NCBI RefSeq assembly: GCF_023091745.1
Contig: NC_068920.1
Coordinates: 4,836,001 to 4,900,000 of the forward strand
DNA length: 64,000 nucleotides
Source of the DNA: Budorcas taxicolor
Taxonomy: Eukaryota; Chordata; Mammalia; Artiodactyla; Bovidae
Direction: 5' to 3'
Part shown: one piece after another, positions 23,422 to 34,656 of the stretch
Position numbering within the stretch: the stretch's first letter is position 1
Layout of the letters: the number at the start of each line of letters is the position of its first letter
Program-made: the position numbers and the translations under genes
The notes under the pieces: generated by a model
Told to the model about the DNA's origin: nothing
What the model saw: only the letters and a program-made list of their open reading frames with translations
Databases searched by the model: none

Positions 23422-25529
23422 CTAGTCCCCAGGCGTCCTTGCGGAGGGCTTAGGGGCCGGTGGGTTGCACGCTGCCAAGCCCTCCAGCGTTGAGAACTCT
23501 GTCATAGGGAAGGGAATGGCAAGTGCAGGGCTCCTGCAGCGGTCGCTTGGCCGCCCAGACTCAGCACAGAACGGAGAGCACCAGGCTCCCAGGGCCCCTG
23601 GCTCTGGTCTGCAGCCCCACACACCCGGAGGCTGACTCCGTGGGCGCCCAGAAGGTGCCTGACAGACGTCATTTTCCTAGTGCTGTCTCCACCAGCAGAG
23701 ACGTGTGCAGGTGGTTGGTGCCTGCCCCTGCGTGTCTGGGCTGCCGCCCACTGCCTCTGCTCAGGGAAAGCAGCTCCTGGGCCAAGACTTGCAGGAGGCG
23801 CGGGGCGTCCCTGCCTGGAAGCCAAGTGCACAGTCCGCTTGGAAGCGAGCCTCCTTGGGAAGAGTCGAGGGAGCCAAGCCGCGTGCGTCTGCAATCCCTG
23901 CTTGGGCCGAGCCGAGTGTGCCTCCAGTACGGCAGAGCTCCAGCTCTGCTCAGGGGCCGGATCTAGTCAAGTGCCTTGCGCGAGGCTGCTCAGCCCTGGG
24001 CGAGCCTTGCCCAGACTTGCCTCGCTGCTAGGCTTGCTGCCCAGGAAGGAGCAGGCTGTGCGAGACAGGCAGACGCTCCTGGCGCCTTCCTGGCCTCAGC
24101 TCCACTCCTGCCTTGCCTTTGCCCCTACTCCCCAGGCGTCCTTGCGGAGGGCTTAGGGGCCGGTGGGTTGCACGCTGCCAAGCCCTCCAGCCTTGAGAGC
24201 TCTGTCATAGGTAAGGGAATGGCAAGTGCAGGGCTCCTCCAGCCGTCGCTTGGCCGCCCAGACTCAGCACAGCACGGAGAGCACCAGGCTCCCAGGGCCC
24301 CTGGCTCTGGTCTGCAGCCCCACACACCCGGAGGCTGACTCCGTGGGCGCCCAGAATGTCCCTGACAGACGTCATTTCCCTCGTGCCCTCCCAACCAGCA
24401 GAGACGTGTGCAGGTGGTTGGGGCCTGCGCCTGCGTGTCTGGGCTGCCGCCCACAGCCTCCGCTCAGGGGAAGCAGCCCCTGTGCCAAGACTTGCAGGAG
24501 GCGCGGGGCGTCCCTGCCTGGAAGCCAAGTGCACAGTACGCTTGGAAGCGAGCCTCCTTGGGAAGAGTCGAGGGAGCCAAGCCGCGTGCAGCTGCAATCC
24601 CTGCTTGGGCCGAGCCGAGTGTGCCTCCAGTACGGCAGAGCTCCAGCTCTGCTCAGAGGCCGGATCTAGTCAAGTGCCTTGCGCGAGGCTGCTCAGCCCT
24701 GGGCGAGCCTTGCCCAGGCTTGCCTCGCTGCTAGGCTTGCTCCCCAGGAAGGAGCAGGCTGTGCGATGCTGGGAGTGGCCACTGGCGCCTTCCTGGCCTC
24801 ATCTCCACTCCTGCCTTGCCTTGGCATCTAGGCCCCAGGCGTCCTTGGGGAAAGCCCAGGATCCGGTGGCTTGCCCACTGCCAAGCCCTCCATCAGTGAG
24901 GCCTCTCTTTAGAGGGGAGGGAAGGGCAAGTGCAGGGCTCCTCCAGCGGTTGCTTGGCCGCCCAGACTCGGCGCCGCACGGAGAGCACCAGGCTCCCAGG
25001 TCCCCTGGCTGTGGTCTGCAGCCCCACACACCCGGAGGCTGACTCCGTGGGTGCCCAGAAGGTGCCTGACAGACGTCATGTCCCTAGCGCTCTCCTCCCC
25101 AGCAGAGACGTGTGCAGGTGGTGGGGCCTGCCCCTGCGTGTCTGGGCTCCCACCGGCAGCCCCACCTCAAGGGAAGCAGCCCCTGAGGCAAGACCTGTAG
25201 GAGGCGCGGGGCGCCCCCGCCTGGAAGCCTAGTGCACAGCATGCGGGAAGCGAGCCTCCTCGGGAGAAGAGGAGGCAGCCCAGCTGCGTGCGTCTGCAAT
25301 CACTCCTTGGGCGGAGCCCAGTGAGCCTCCAGTAGGGCAGAGCTCCAGCTCTGCTCAGAGGCCCGATCAGGCAGAGTTTCTGGCGTGAGGCTGCTCTGCC
25401 CTGGGCGAGCCTTGCCCAGACATGCCTCGCTGCTAGGCTTCCTGCCCAGGAAGGAGCAGGCTGCGCGAGACAGGCAGACGCTCCTGGCGCCTTCCTGGCC
25501 TCAGCTCCACTCCTGCCTTGCCTTTGCAC
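23422..25529. repeat. 2,108-bp trimer C-D-E
   Basis: Monomers start at 23422 (C), 24125 (D) and 24828 (E). The D monomer reads AGAATGTCCC, whereas the next D, 2,108 bp later, reads AGAATATCCC. The E monomer carries the GGATCC site at 24859. The E tail ends CTTCCTGCCCAGG. Confidence 0.92.
23932..23949. other. Conserved 8-bp dyad in the monomers (representative copy)
   Basis: GCAGAGCT, two-base spacer CC, AGCTCTGC form a perfect inverted repeat. It appears at the matching position of nearly every alpha and beta monomer in both arrays. The exception is the late B copies of the left array that read GGAGAGCT, which lose the seventh pair. It could fold as a small hairpin or bind a dimeric protein. 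No function is shown, and a GC-rich repeat can contain such a dyad by chance and then copy it. Confidence 0.7.
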
Positions 25530-27637
25530 CTAGTCCCCAGGCGTCCTTGCGGAGGGCTTAGGGGCCGGTGGGTTGCACGCTGCCAAGCCCTCCAGCGTTG
25601 AGAACTCTGTCATAGGGAAGGGAATGGCAAGTGCAGGGCTCCTGCAGCGGTCGCTTGGCCGCCCAGACTCAGCACAGAACGGAGAGCACCAGGCTCCCAG
25701 GGCCCCTGGCTCTGGTCTGCAGCCCCACACACCCGGAGGCTGACTCCGTGGGCGCCCAGAAGGTGCCTGACAGACGTCATTTTCCTAGTGCTGTCTCCAC
25801 CAGCAGAGACGTGTGCAGGTGGTTGGTGCCTGCCCCTGCGTGTCTGGGCTGCCGCCCACTGCCTCTGCTCAGGGAAAGCAGCTCCTGGGCCAAGACTTGC
25901 AGGAGGCGCGGGGCGTCCCTGCCTGGAAGCCAAGTGCACAGTCCGCTTGGAAGCGAGCCTCCTTGGGAAGAGTCGAGGGAGCCAAGCCGCGTGCGTCTGC
26001 AATCCCTGCTTGGGCCGAGCCGAGTGTGCCTCCAGTACGGCAGAGCTCCAGCTCTGCTCAGGGGCCGGATCTAGTCAAGTGCCTTGCGCGAGGCTGCTCA
26101 GCCCTGGGCGAGCCTTGCCCAGACTTGCCTCGCTGCTAGGCTTGCTGCCCAGGAAGGAGCAGGCTGTGCGAGACAGGCAGACGCTCCTGGCGCCTTCCTG
26201 GCCTCAGCTCCACTCCTGCCTTGCCTTTGCCCCTACTCCCCAGGCGTCCTTGCAGAGGGCTTAGGGGCCGGTGGGTTGCACGCTGCCAAGCCCTCCAGCC
26301 TTGAGAGCTCTGTCATAGGTAAGGGAATGGCAAGTGCAGGGCTCCTCCAGCCGTCGCTTGGCCGCCCAGACTCAGCACAGCACGGAGAGCACCAGGCTCC
26401 CAGGGCCCCTGGCTCTGGTCTGCAGCCCCACACACCCGGAGGCTGACTCCGTGGGCGCCCAGAATATCCCTGACAGACGTCATTTCCCTCGTGCCCTCCC
26501 AACCAGCAGAGACGTGTGCAGGTGGTTGGGGCCTGCGCCTGCGTGTCTGGGCTGCCGCCCACAGCCTCCGCTCAGGGGAAGCAGCCCCTGTGCCAAGACT
26601 TGCAGGAGGCGCGGGGCGTCCCTGCCTGGAAGCCAAGTGCACAGTACGCTTGGAAGCGAGCCTCCTTGGGAAGAGTCGAGGGAGCCAAGCCGCGTGCAGC
26701 TGCAATCCCTGCTTGGGCCGAGCCGAGTGTGCCTCCAGTACGGCAGAGCTCCAGCTCTGCTCAGAGGCCGGATCTAGTCAAGTGCCTTGCGCGAGGCTGC
26801 TCAGCCCTGGGCGAGCCTTGCCCAGGCTTGCCTCGCTGCTAGGCTTGCTGCCCAGGAAGGAGCAGGCTGTGCGATGCTGGGAGTGGCCACTGGCGCCTTC
26901 CTGGCCTCATCTCCACTCCTGCCTTGCCTTGGCATCTAGGCCCCAGGCGTCCTTGGGGAAAGCCCAGGATCCGGTGGCTTGCCCACTGCCAAGCCCTCCA
27001 TCAGTGAGGCCTCTCTTTAGAGGGGAGGGAAGGGCAAGTGCAGGGCTCCTCCAGCGGTTGCTTGGCCGCCCAGACTCGGCGCCGCACGGAGAGCACCAGG
27101 CTCCCAGGTCCCCTGGCTGTGGTCTGCAGCCCCACACACCCGGAGGCTGACTCCGTGGGTGCCCAGAAGGTGCCTGACAGACGTCATGTCCCTAGCGCTC
27201 TCCTCCCCAGCAGAGACGTGTGCAGGTGGTGGGGCCTGCCCCTGCGTGTCTGGGCTCCCACCGGCAGCCCCACCTCAAGGGAAGCAGCCCCTGAGGCAAG
27301 ACCTGTAGGAGGCGCGGGGCGCCCCCGCCTGGAAGCCTAGTGCACAGCATGCGGGAAGCGAGCCTCCTCGGGAGAAGAGGAGGCAGCCCAGCTGCGTGCG
27401 TCTGCAATCACTCCTTGGGCGGAGCCCAGTGAGCCTCCAGTAGGGCAGAGCTCCAGCTCTGCTCAGAGGCCCGATCAGGCAGAGTTTCTGGCGTGAGGCT
27501 GCTCTGCCCTGGGCGAGCCTTGCCCAGACATGCCTCGCTGCTAGGCTTCCTGCCCAGGAAGGAGCAGGCTGCGCGAGACAGGCAGACGCTCCTGGCGCCT
27601 TCCTGGCCTCAGCTCCACTCCTGCCTTGCCTTTGCAC
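25530..27637. repeat. 2,108-bp trimer C-D-E
   Basis: Monomers start at 25530 (C), 26233 (D) and 26936 (E). It is almost identical to the preceding trimer at the sites I compared. Differences are AGAATATCCC, CTTGCAGAGGG near 26255, and GCTTGCTGCCC instead of GCTTGCTCCCC near 26848. GGATCC is at 26967. Confidence 0.92.
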
Positions 27638-30600
27638 CTAGTCCCCAGGCGTCCTTGCGGAGGGCTTAGGGGCCGGTGGGTTGCACGCTGCCAAGCCCTC
27701 CAGCCGTGAGAGCTCTGTCATAGGGAAGGGAATGGCAAGTGCAGGGCTCCTGCAGCGGTCGCTTGGCCGCCCAGACTCAGCACAGAACGGAGAGCACCAG
27801 GCTCCCAGGGCCCCTGGCTCTGGTCTGCAGCCCCACACACCCGGAGGCTGACTCCGTGGGTGCCCAGAAGGTGCCTGACAGACGTCATGTCCCTAGCGCT
27901 CTCCTCCCCAGCAGAGACGTGTGCAGGTGGTGGGGCCTGCCCCTGCGTGTCTGGGCTCCCACCGGCAGCCCCACCTCAAGGGAAGCAGCCCCTGAGGCAA
28001 GACCTGTAGGAGGCGCGGGGCGCCCCCGCCTGGAAGCCTAGTGCACAGCATGCGGGAAGCGAGCCTCCTCGGGAGAAGAGGAGGCAGCCCAGCTGCGTGC
28101 GTCTGCAATCACTCCTTGGGCGGAGCCCAGTGAGCCTCCAGTAGGGCAGAGCTCCAGCTCTGCTCAGAGGCCCGATCAGGCAGAGTTTCTGGCGTGAGGC
28201 TGCTCTGCCCTGGGCGAGCCTTGCCCAGACTTGCCTCGCTGCTAGGCTTCCTGCCCAGGAAGGAGCAGGCTGCGCGAGACAGGCAGACGCTCCTGGCGCC
28301 TTCCTGGCCTCAGCTCCACTCCTGCCTTGCCTTTGCCCCTACTCCCCAGGCGTCCTTGCGGAGGGCTTAGGGGCCGGTGGGTTGCACGCTGCCAAGCCCT
28401 CCAGCCGTGAGAGCTCTGTCATAGGGAAGGGAATGGCAAGTGCAGGGCTCCTGCAGCGGTCGCTTGGCCGCCCAGACTCAGCACAGAACGGAGAGCACCA
28501 GGCTCCCAGGGCCCCTGGCTCTGGTCTGCAGCCCCACACACCCGGAGGCTGACTCCGTGGGCGCCCAGAAGGTGCCTGACAGACGTCATTTTCCTAGTGC
28601 TGTCTCCACCAGCAGAGACGTGTGCAGGTGGTTGGTGCCTGCCCCTGCGTGTCTGGGCTGCCGCCCACTGCCTCTGCTCAGGGAAAGCAGCTCCTGGGCC
28701 AAGACTTGCAGGAGGCGCGGGGCGTCCCTGCCTGGAAGCCAAGTGCACAGTCCGCTTGGAAGCGAGCCTCCTTGGGAAGAGTCGAGGGAGCCAAGCCGCG
28801 TGCGTCTGCAATCCCTGCTTGGGCCGAGCCGAGTGTGCCTCCAGTACGGCAGAGCTCCAGCTCTGCTCAGAGGCCGGATCTAGTCAAGTGCCTTGCGCGA
28901 TGTTGCTCAGCCCTGGGCGAGCCTTGCCCAGACTTGCCTCGCTGCTAGGCTTCCTGCCCAGGAAGGAGCAGGCTGCGCGAGACAGGCAGACGCTCCTGGC
29001 GCCTTCCTGGCCTCAGCTCCACTCCTGCCTTGGCTTTGCACCTAGTCCCCAGGCGTCCTTGCGGTGGGCTTAGGGGCCGGTGGGTTGCACGCTGCCAAGC
29101 CCTCCAGCCTTGAGAGCTCTGTCATAGGGAGGGAATGGCAAGTGCAGGGCTCCTGCAGCGGTCGCTTGGCCGCCCAGACTCAGCACAGCACGGAGAGCAC
29201 CAGGCTCCCAGGGCCCCTGGCTCTGGTCTGCAGCCCCACATGCCCGGAGGCTCACTCCGTTAGCGCCCAAAAGTTGCCTGACAGACGTCATTTTCCTAGT
29301 GCCCTCCCCACCAGCAGAGACGTGTGCAGGTGGTTGGGGCCTGACCCTGCGTGTTTGGGCTGCCGCCCACAGCCTCCGCTCAGGGGAAGCAATCCCTGTG
29401 CCAAGACTTGCAGGAGGCGCGGGGCGTCCCTGCCTGGAAGCCAAGTGCACAGTACGCTTGGAAGCGAGCCTCCTTGGAAGAGTCGAGGGAGCCAAGCCGC
29501 GTGCAGCTGCAATCCCTGCTTGGGTCGCGCCGACTGTGCCTCCAGCACGGCAGAGCTCCAGCTCTGCTCAGAGGCCGGGTCTAGTCAAGTGCCTTGCGCG
29601 AGGCTGCTCTGCCCTAGGCGAGCCTTGCCCAGACTTGCCTCGCTGCTAGGCTTCCTGCCCAGGAAGGAGCAGGCTGTGCGAGACAGGCAGACGCTCCTGG
29701 CGCCTTTCTGTCCTCAGCCCCACTCCTGCCTTGCCTTTGCCCCTAGTCCCCAGGCGTCCTTGCGGACGGCTTAGGGGCCGGTGGGTTGCACTCTGCCAAG
29801 CCCTCCAGCCTTGAGAGCTCTGTCATAGGGAAGGGAATGGCAAGTGCAGGGCTCCTGCAGCGGTCGCTTGGCCGCCCAGACTCAGCACAGCACGGAGAGC
29901 ACCAGGCTCCCAGGGCCCCTGGCTCTGGTCTGCAGCCCCACACACCCGGAGGCTGACTCCGTGGGCGCCCAGAATGTCCCTGACAGACGTCATTTCCCTC
30001 GTGCCCTCCCAACCAGCAGAGACGTTTGCAGGTGGTTGGGGCCTGCGCCTGCGTGTCTGGGCTGCCGCCCACAGCCTCCGCTCAGGGGAAGCAGCCCCTG
30101 TGCCAAGACTTGCAGGAGGCGCGGGGCGTCCCTGCCTGGAAGCCAAGTGCACAGTACGCTTGGAAGCGAGCCTCCTTGGGAAGAGTCGAGGGAGCCAAGC
30201 CGCGTGCAGCTGCAATCCCTGCTTGGGCCGAGCCGAGTGTGCCTCCAGTACGGCAGAGCTCCAGCTCTGCTCAGAGGCCGGATCTAGTCAAGTGCCTTGC
30301 TCGAGGCTGCTCAGCCCTGGGCGAGCCTTGCCCAGGCTTGCCTCTCTGCTAGGCTTGCTCCCCAGGAAGGAGCAGGCTGTGCGATGCTGGGAGTGGCCAC
30401 TGGCGCCTTCCTGGCCTCATCTCCACTCCTGCCTTGCCTTGGCATCTAGGCCCCAGGCGTCCTTGGGGAAAGCCCAGGATCCGGTGGCTTGCCCACTGCC
30501 AAGCCCTCCATCAGTGAGGCCTCTCTTAGAGGGGAGGGAAGGGCAAGTGCAGGGCTCCTCCAGCGGTTGCTTGGCCGCCCAGACTCGGCGCCGCACGGAG

Positions 30601-31146
30601 AGCACCAGGCTCCCAGGTCCCCTGGCTGTGGTCTGCAGCCCCACACACCCGGAGGCTGACTCCGTGGGTGCCCAGAAGGTGCCTGACAGACGTCATGTCC
30701 CTAGCGCTCTCCTCCCCAGCAGAGACGTGTGCAGGTGGTGGGGCCTGCCCCTGCGTGTCTGGGCTCCCACCGGCAGCCCCACCTCAAGGGAAGCAGCCCC
30801 TGAGGCAAGACCTGTAGGAGGCGCGGGGCGCCCCCGCCTGGAAGCCTAGTGCACAGCATGCGGGAAGCGAGCCTCCTCGGGAGAAGAGGAGGCAGCCCAG
30901 CTGCGTGCGTCTGCAATCACTCCTTGGGCGGAGCCCAGTGAGCCTCCAGTAGGGCAGAGCTCCAGCTCTGCTCAGAGGCCCGATCAGGCAGAGTTTCTGG
31001 CGTGAGGCTGCTCTGCCCTGGGCGAGCCTTGCCCAGACATGCCTCGCTGCTAGGCTTCCTGCCCAGGAAGGAGCAGGCTGCGCGAGACAGGCAGACGCTC
31101 CTGGCGCCTTCCTGGCCTCAGCTCCACTCCTGCCTTGCCTTTGCAC
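27638..31146. repeat. 3,509-bp pentamer F-C'-G-D2-E
   Basis: Monomers start at 27638 (F), 28339 (C'), 29042 (G), 29743 (D2) and 30446 (E). The G monomer lacks one A at about 29130 (CATAGGGAGGGAATGG), a variant it shares with the G of the next pentamer and which is therefore real. It also lacks a G at about 29474 (CTCCTTGGAAGAG), a change seen nowhere else. GGATCC is at 30477. Confidence 0.92.
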
Positions 31147-34100
31147 CTAGTCCCCAGGCGTCCTTGCGGAGGGCTTAGGGGCCGGTGGGTTGCACGCTGC
31201 CAAGCCCTCCAGCCGTGAGAGCTCTGTCATAGGGAAGGGAATGGCAAGTGCAGGGCTCCTGCAGCGGTCGCTTGGCCGCCCAGACTCAGCACAGAACGGA
31301 GAGCACCAGGCTCCCAGGGCCCCTGGCTCTGGTCTGCAGCCCCACACACCCGGAGGCTGACTCCGTGGGTGCCCAGAAGGTGCCTGACAGACGTCATGTC
31401 CCTAGCGCTCTCCTCCCCAGCAGAGACGTGTGCAGGTGGTGGGGCCTGCCCCTGCGTGTCTGGGCTCCCACCGGCAGCCCCACCTCAAGGGAAGCAGCCC
31501 CTGAGGCAAGACCTGTAGGAGGCGCGGGGCGCCCCCGCCTGGAAGCCTAGTGCACAGCATGCGGGAAGCGAGCCTCCTCGGGAGAAGAGGAGGCAGCCCA
31601 GCTGCGTGCGTCTGCAATCACTCCTTGGGCGGAGCCCAGTGAGCCTCCAGTAGGGCAGAGCTCCAGCTCTGCTCAGAGGCCCGATCAGGCAGAGTTTCTG
31701 GCGTGAGGCTGCTCTGCCCTGGGCGAGCCTTGCCCAGACTTGCCTCGCTGCTAGGCTTCCTGCCCAGGAAGGAGCAGGCTGCGCGAGACAGGCAGACGCT
31801 CCTGGCGCCTTCCTGGCCTCAGCTCCACTCCTGCCTTGCCTTTGCCCCTACTCCCCAGGCGTCCTTGCGGAGGGCTTAGGGGCCGGTGGGTTGCACGCTG
31901 CCAAGCCCTCCAGCCGTGAGAGCTCTGTCATAGGGAAGGGAATGGCAAGTGCAGGGCTCCTGCAGCGGTCGCTTGGCCGCCCAGACTCAGCACAGAACGG
32001 AGAGCACCAGGCTCCCAGGGCCCCTGGCTCTGGTCTGCAGCCCCACACACCCGGAGGCTGACTCCGTGGGCGCCCAGAAGGTGCCTGACAGACGTCATTT
32101 TCCTAGTGCTGTCTCCACCAGCAGAGACGTGTGCAGGTGGTTGGTGCCTGCCCCTGCGTGTCTGGGCTGCCGCCCACTGCCTCTGCTCAGGGAAAGCAGC
32201 TCCTGGGCCAAGACTTGCAGGAGGCGCGGGGCGTCCCTGCCTGGAAGCCAAGTGCACAGTGCGCTTGGAAGCGAGCCTCCTTGGGAAGAGTCGAGGGAGC
32301 CAAGCCGCGTGCGTCTGCAATCCCTGCTTGGGCCGAGCCGAGTGTGCCTCCAGTACGGCAGAGCTCCAGCTCTGCTCAGAGGCCGGATCTAGTCAAGTGC
32401 CTTGCGCGATGTTGCTCAGCCCTGGGCGAGCCTTGCCCAGACTTGCCTCGCTGCTAGGCTTCCTGCCCAGGAAGGAGCAGGCTGCGCGAGACAGGCAGAC
32501 GCTCCTGGCGCCTTCCTGGCCTCAGCTCCACTCCTGCCTTGCCTTTGCACCTAGTCCCCAGGCGTCCTTGCGGTGGGCTTAGGGGCCGGTGGGTTGCACG
32601 CTGCCAAGCCCTCCAGCCTTGAGAGCTCTGTCATAGGGAGGGAATGGCAAGTGCAGGGCTCCTGCAGCGGTCGCTTGGCCGCCCAGACTCAGCACAGCAC
32701 GGAGAGCACCAGGCTCCCAGGGCCCCTGGCTCTGGTCTGCAGCCCCACATGCCCGGAGGCTCACTCCGTTAGCGCCCAAAAGTTGCCTGACAGACGTCAT
32801 TTTCCTAGTGCCCTCCCCACCAGCAGAGACGTGTGCAGGTGGTTGGGGCCTGACCCTGCGTGTTTGGGCTGCCGCCCACAGCCTCCGCTCAGGGGAAGCA
32901 ATCCCTGTGCCAAGACTTGCAGGAGGCGCGGGGCGTCCCTGCCTGGAAGCCAAGTGCACAGTACGCTTGGAAGCGAGCCTCCTTGGGAAGAGTCGAGGGA
33001 GCCAAGCCGCGTGCAGCTGCAATCCCTGCTTGGGTCGCGCCGACTGTGCCTCCAGCACGGCAGAGCTCCAGCTCTGCTCAGAGGCCGGGTCTAGTCAAGT
33101 GCCTTGCGCGAGGCTGCTCTGCCCTAGGCGAGCCTTGCCCAGACTTGCCTCGCTGCTAGGCTTCCTGCCCAGGAAGGAGCAGGCTGTGCGAGACAGGCAG
33201 ACGCTCCTGGCGCCTTTCTGTCCTCAGCCCCACTCCTGCCTTGCCTTTGCCCCTAGTCCCCAGGCGTCCTTGCGGACGGCTTAGGGGCCGGTGGGTTGCA
33301 CTCTGCCAAGCCCTCCAGCCTTGAGAGCTCTGTCATAGGGAAGGGAATGGCAAGTGCAGGGCTCCTGCAGCGGTCGCTTGGCCGCCCAGACTCAGCACAG
33401 CACGGAGAGCACCAGGCTCCCAGGGCCCCTGGCTCTGGTCTGCAGCCCCACACACCCGGAGGCTGACTCCGTGGGCGCCCAGAATGTCCCTGACAGACGT
33501 CATTTCCCTCGTGCCCTCCCAACCAGCAGAGACGTTTGCAGGTGGTTGGGGCCTGCGCCTGCGTGTCTGGGCTGCCGCCCACAGCCTCCGCTCAGGGGAA
33601 GCAGCCCCTGTGCCAAGACTTGCAGGAGGCGCGGGGCGTCCCTGCCTGGAAGCCAAGTGCACAGTACGCTTGGAAGCGAGCCTCCTTGGGAAGAGTCGAG
33701 GGAGCCAAGCCGCGTGCAGCTGCAATCCCTGCTTGGGCCGAGCCGAGTGTGCCTCCAGTACGGCAGAGCTCCAGCTCTGCTCAGAGGCCGGATCTAGTCA
33801 AGTGCCTTGCTCGAGGCTGCTCAGCCCTGGGCGAGCCTTGCCCAGGCTTGCCTCTCTGCTAGGCTTGCTCCCCAGGAAGGAGCAGGCTGTGCGATGCTGG
33901 GAGTGGCCACTGGCGCCTTCCTGGCCTCATCTCCACTCCTGCCTTGCCTTGGCATCTAGGCCCCAGGCGTCCTTGGGGAAAGCCCAGGATCCGGTGGCTT
34001 GCCCACTGCCAAGCCCTCCATCAGTGAGGCCTCTCTTAGAGGGGAGGGAAGGGCAAGTGCAGGGCTCCTCCAGCGGTTGCTTGGCCGCCCAGACTCGGCG

Positions 34101-34656
34101 CCGCACGGAGAGCACCAGGCTCCCAGGTCCCCTGGCTGTGGTCTGCAGCCCCACACACCCGGAGGCTGACTCCGTGGGTGCCCAGAAGGTGCCTGACAGA
34201 CGTCATGTCCCTAGCGCTCTCCTCCCCAGCAGAGACGTGTGCAGGTGGTGGGGCCTGCCCCTGCGTGTCTGGGCTCCCACCGGCAGCCCCACCTCAAGGG
34301 AAGCAGCCCCTGAGGCAAGACCTGTAGGAGGCGCGGGGCGCCCCCGCCTGGAAGCCTAGTGCACAGCATGCGGGAAGCGAGCCTCCTCGGGAGAAGAGGA
34401 GGCAGCCCAGCTGCGTGCGTCTGCAATCACTCCTTGGGCGGAGCCCAGTGAGCCTCCAGTAGGGCAGAGCTCCAGCTCTGCTCAGAGGCCCGATCAGGCA
34501 GAGTTTCTGGCGTGAGGCTGCTCTGCCCTGGGCGAGCCTTGCCCAGACATGCCTCGCTGCTAGGCTTCCTGCCCAGGAAGGAGCAGGCTGCGCGAGACAG
34601 GCAGACGCTCCTGGCGCCTTCCTGGCCTCAGCTCCACTCCTGCCTTGCCTTTGCAC
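31147..34656. repeat. 3,510-bp pentamer F-C'-G-D2-E
   Basis: Monomers start at 31147 (F), 31848 (C'), 32551 (G), 33253 (D2) and 33956 (E). The order and nearly every site match the previous pentamer. The C' monomer reads CAGTGCGCTTGG near 32260, shared only with the C' at 35358. GGATCC is at 33987. Confidence 0.92.

Noticed and set aside
23422..24124. Shorter internal period (for example ~31 bp or half-monomer) inside the 703-bp unit.
   Set aside because: Words such as GCCAAG, GGCGTCC and CTTGCC recur within a monomer but not at regular spacing. I could not support a sub-repeat by eye, and an autocorrelation of one monomer would settle it.
29120..29140. One-base deletion in the G monomer treated as sequencing error.
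   Set aside because: The same deletion is present in the G monomer of the next pentamer (about 32638), so it is a real shared variant.
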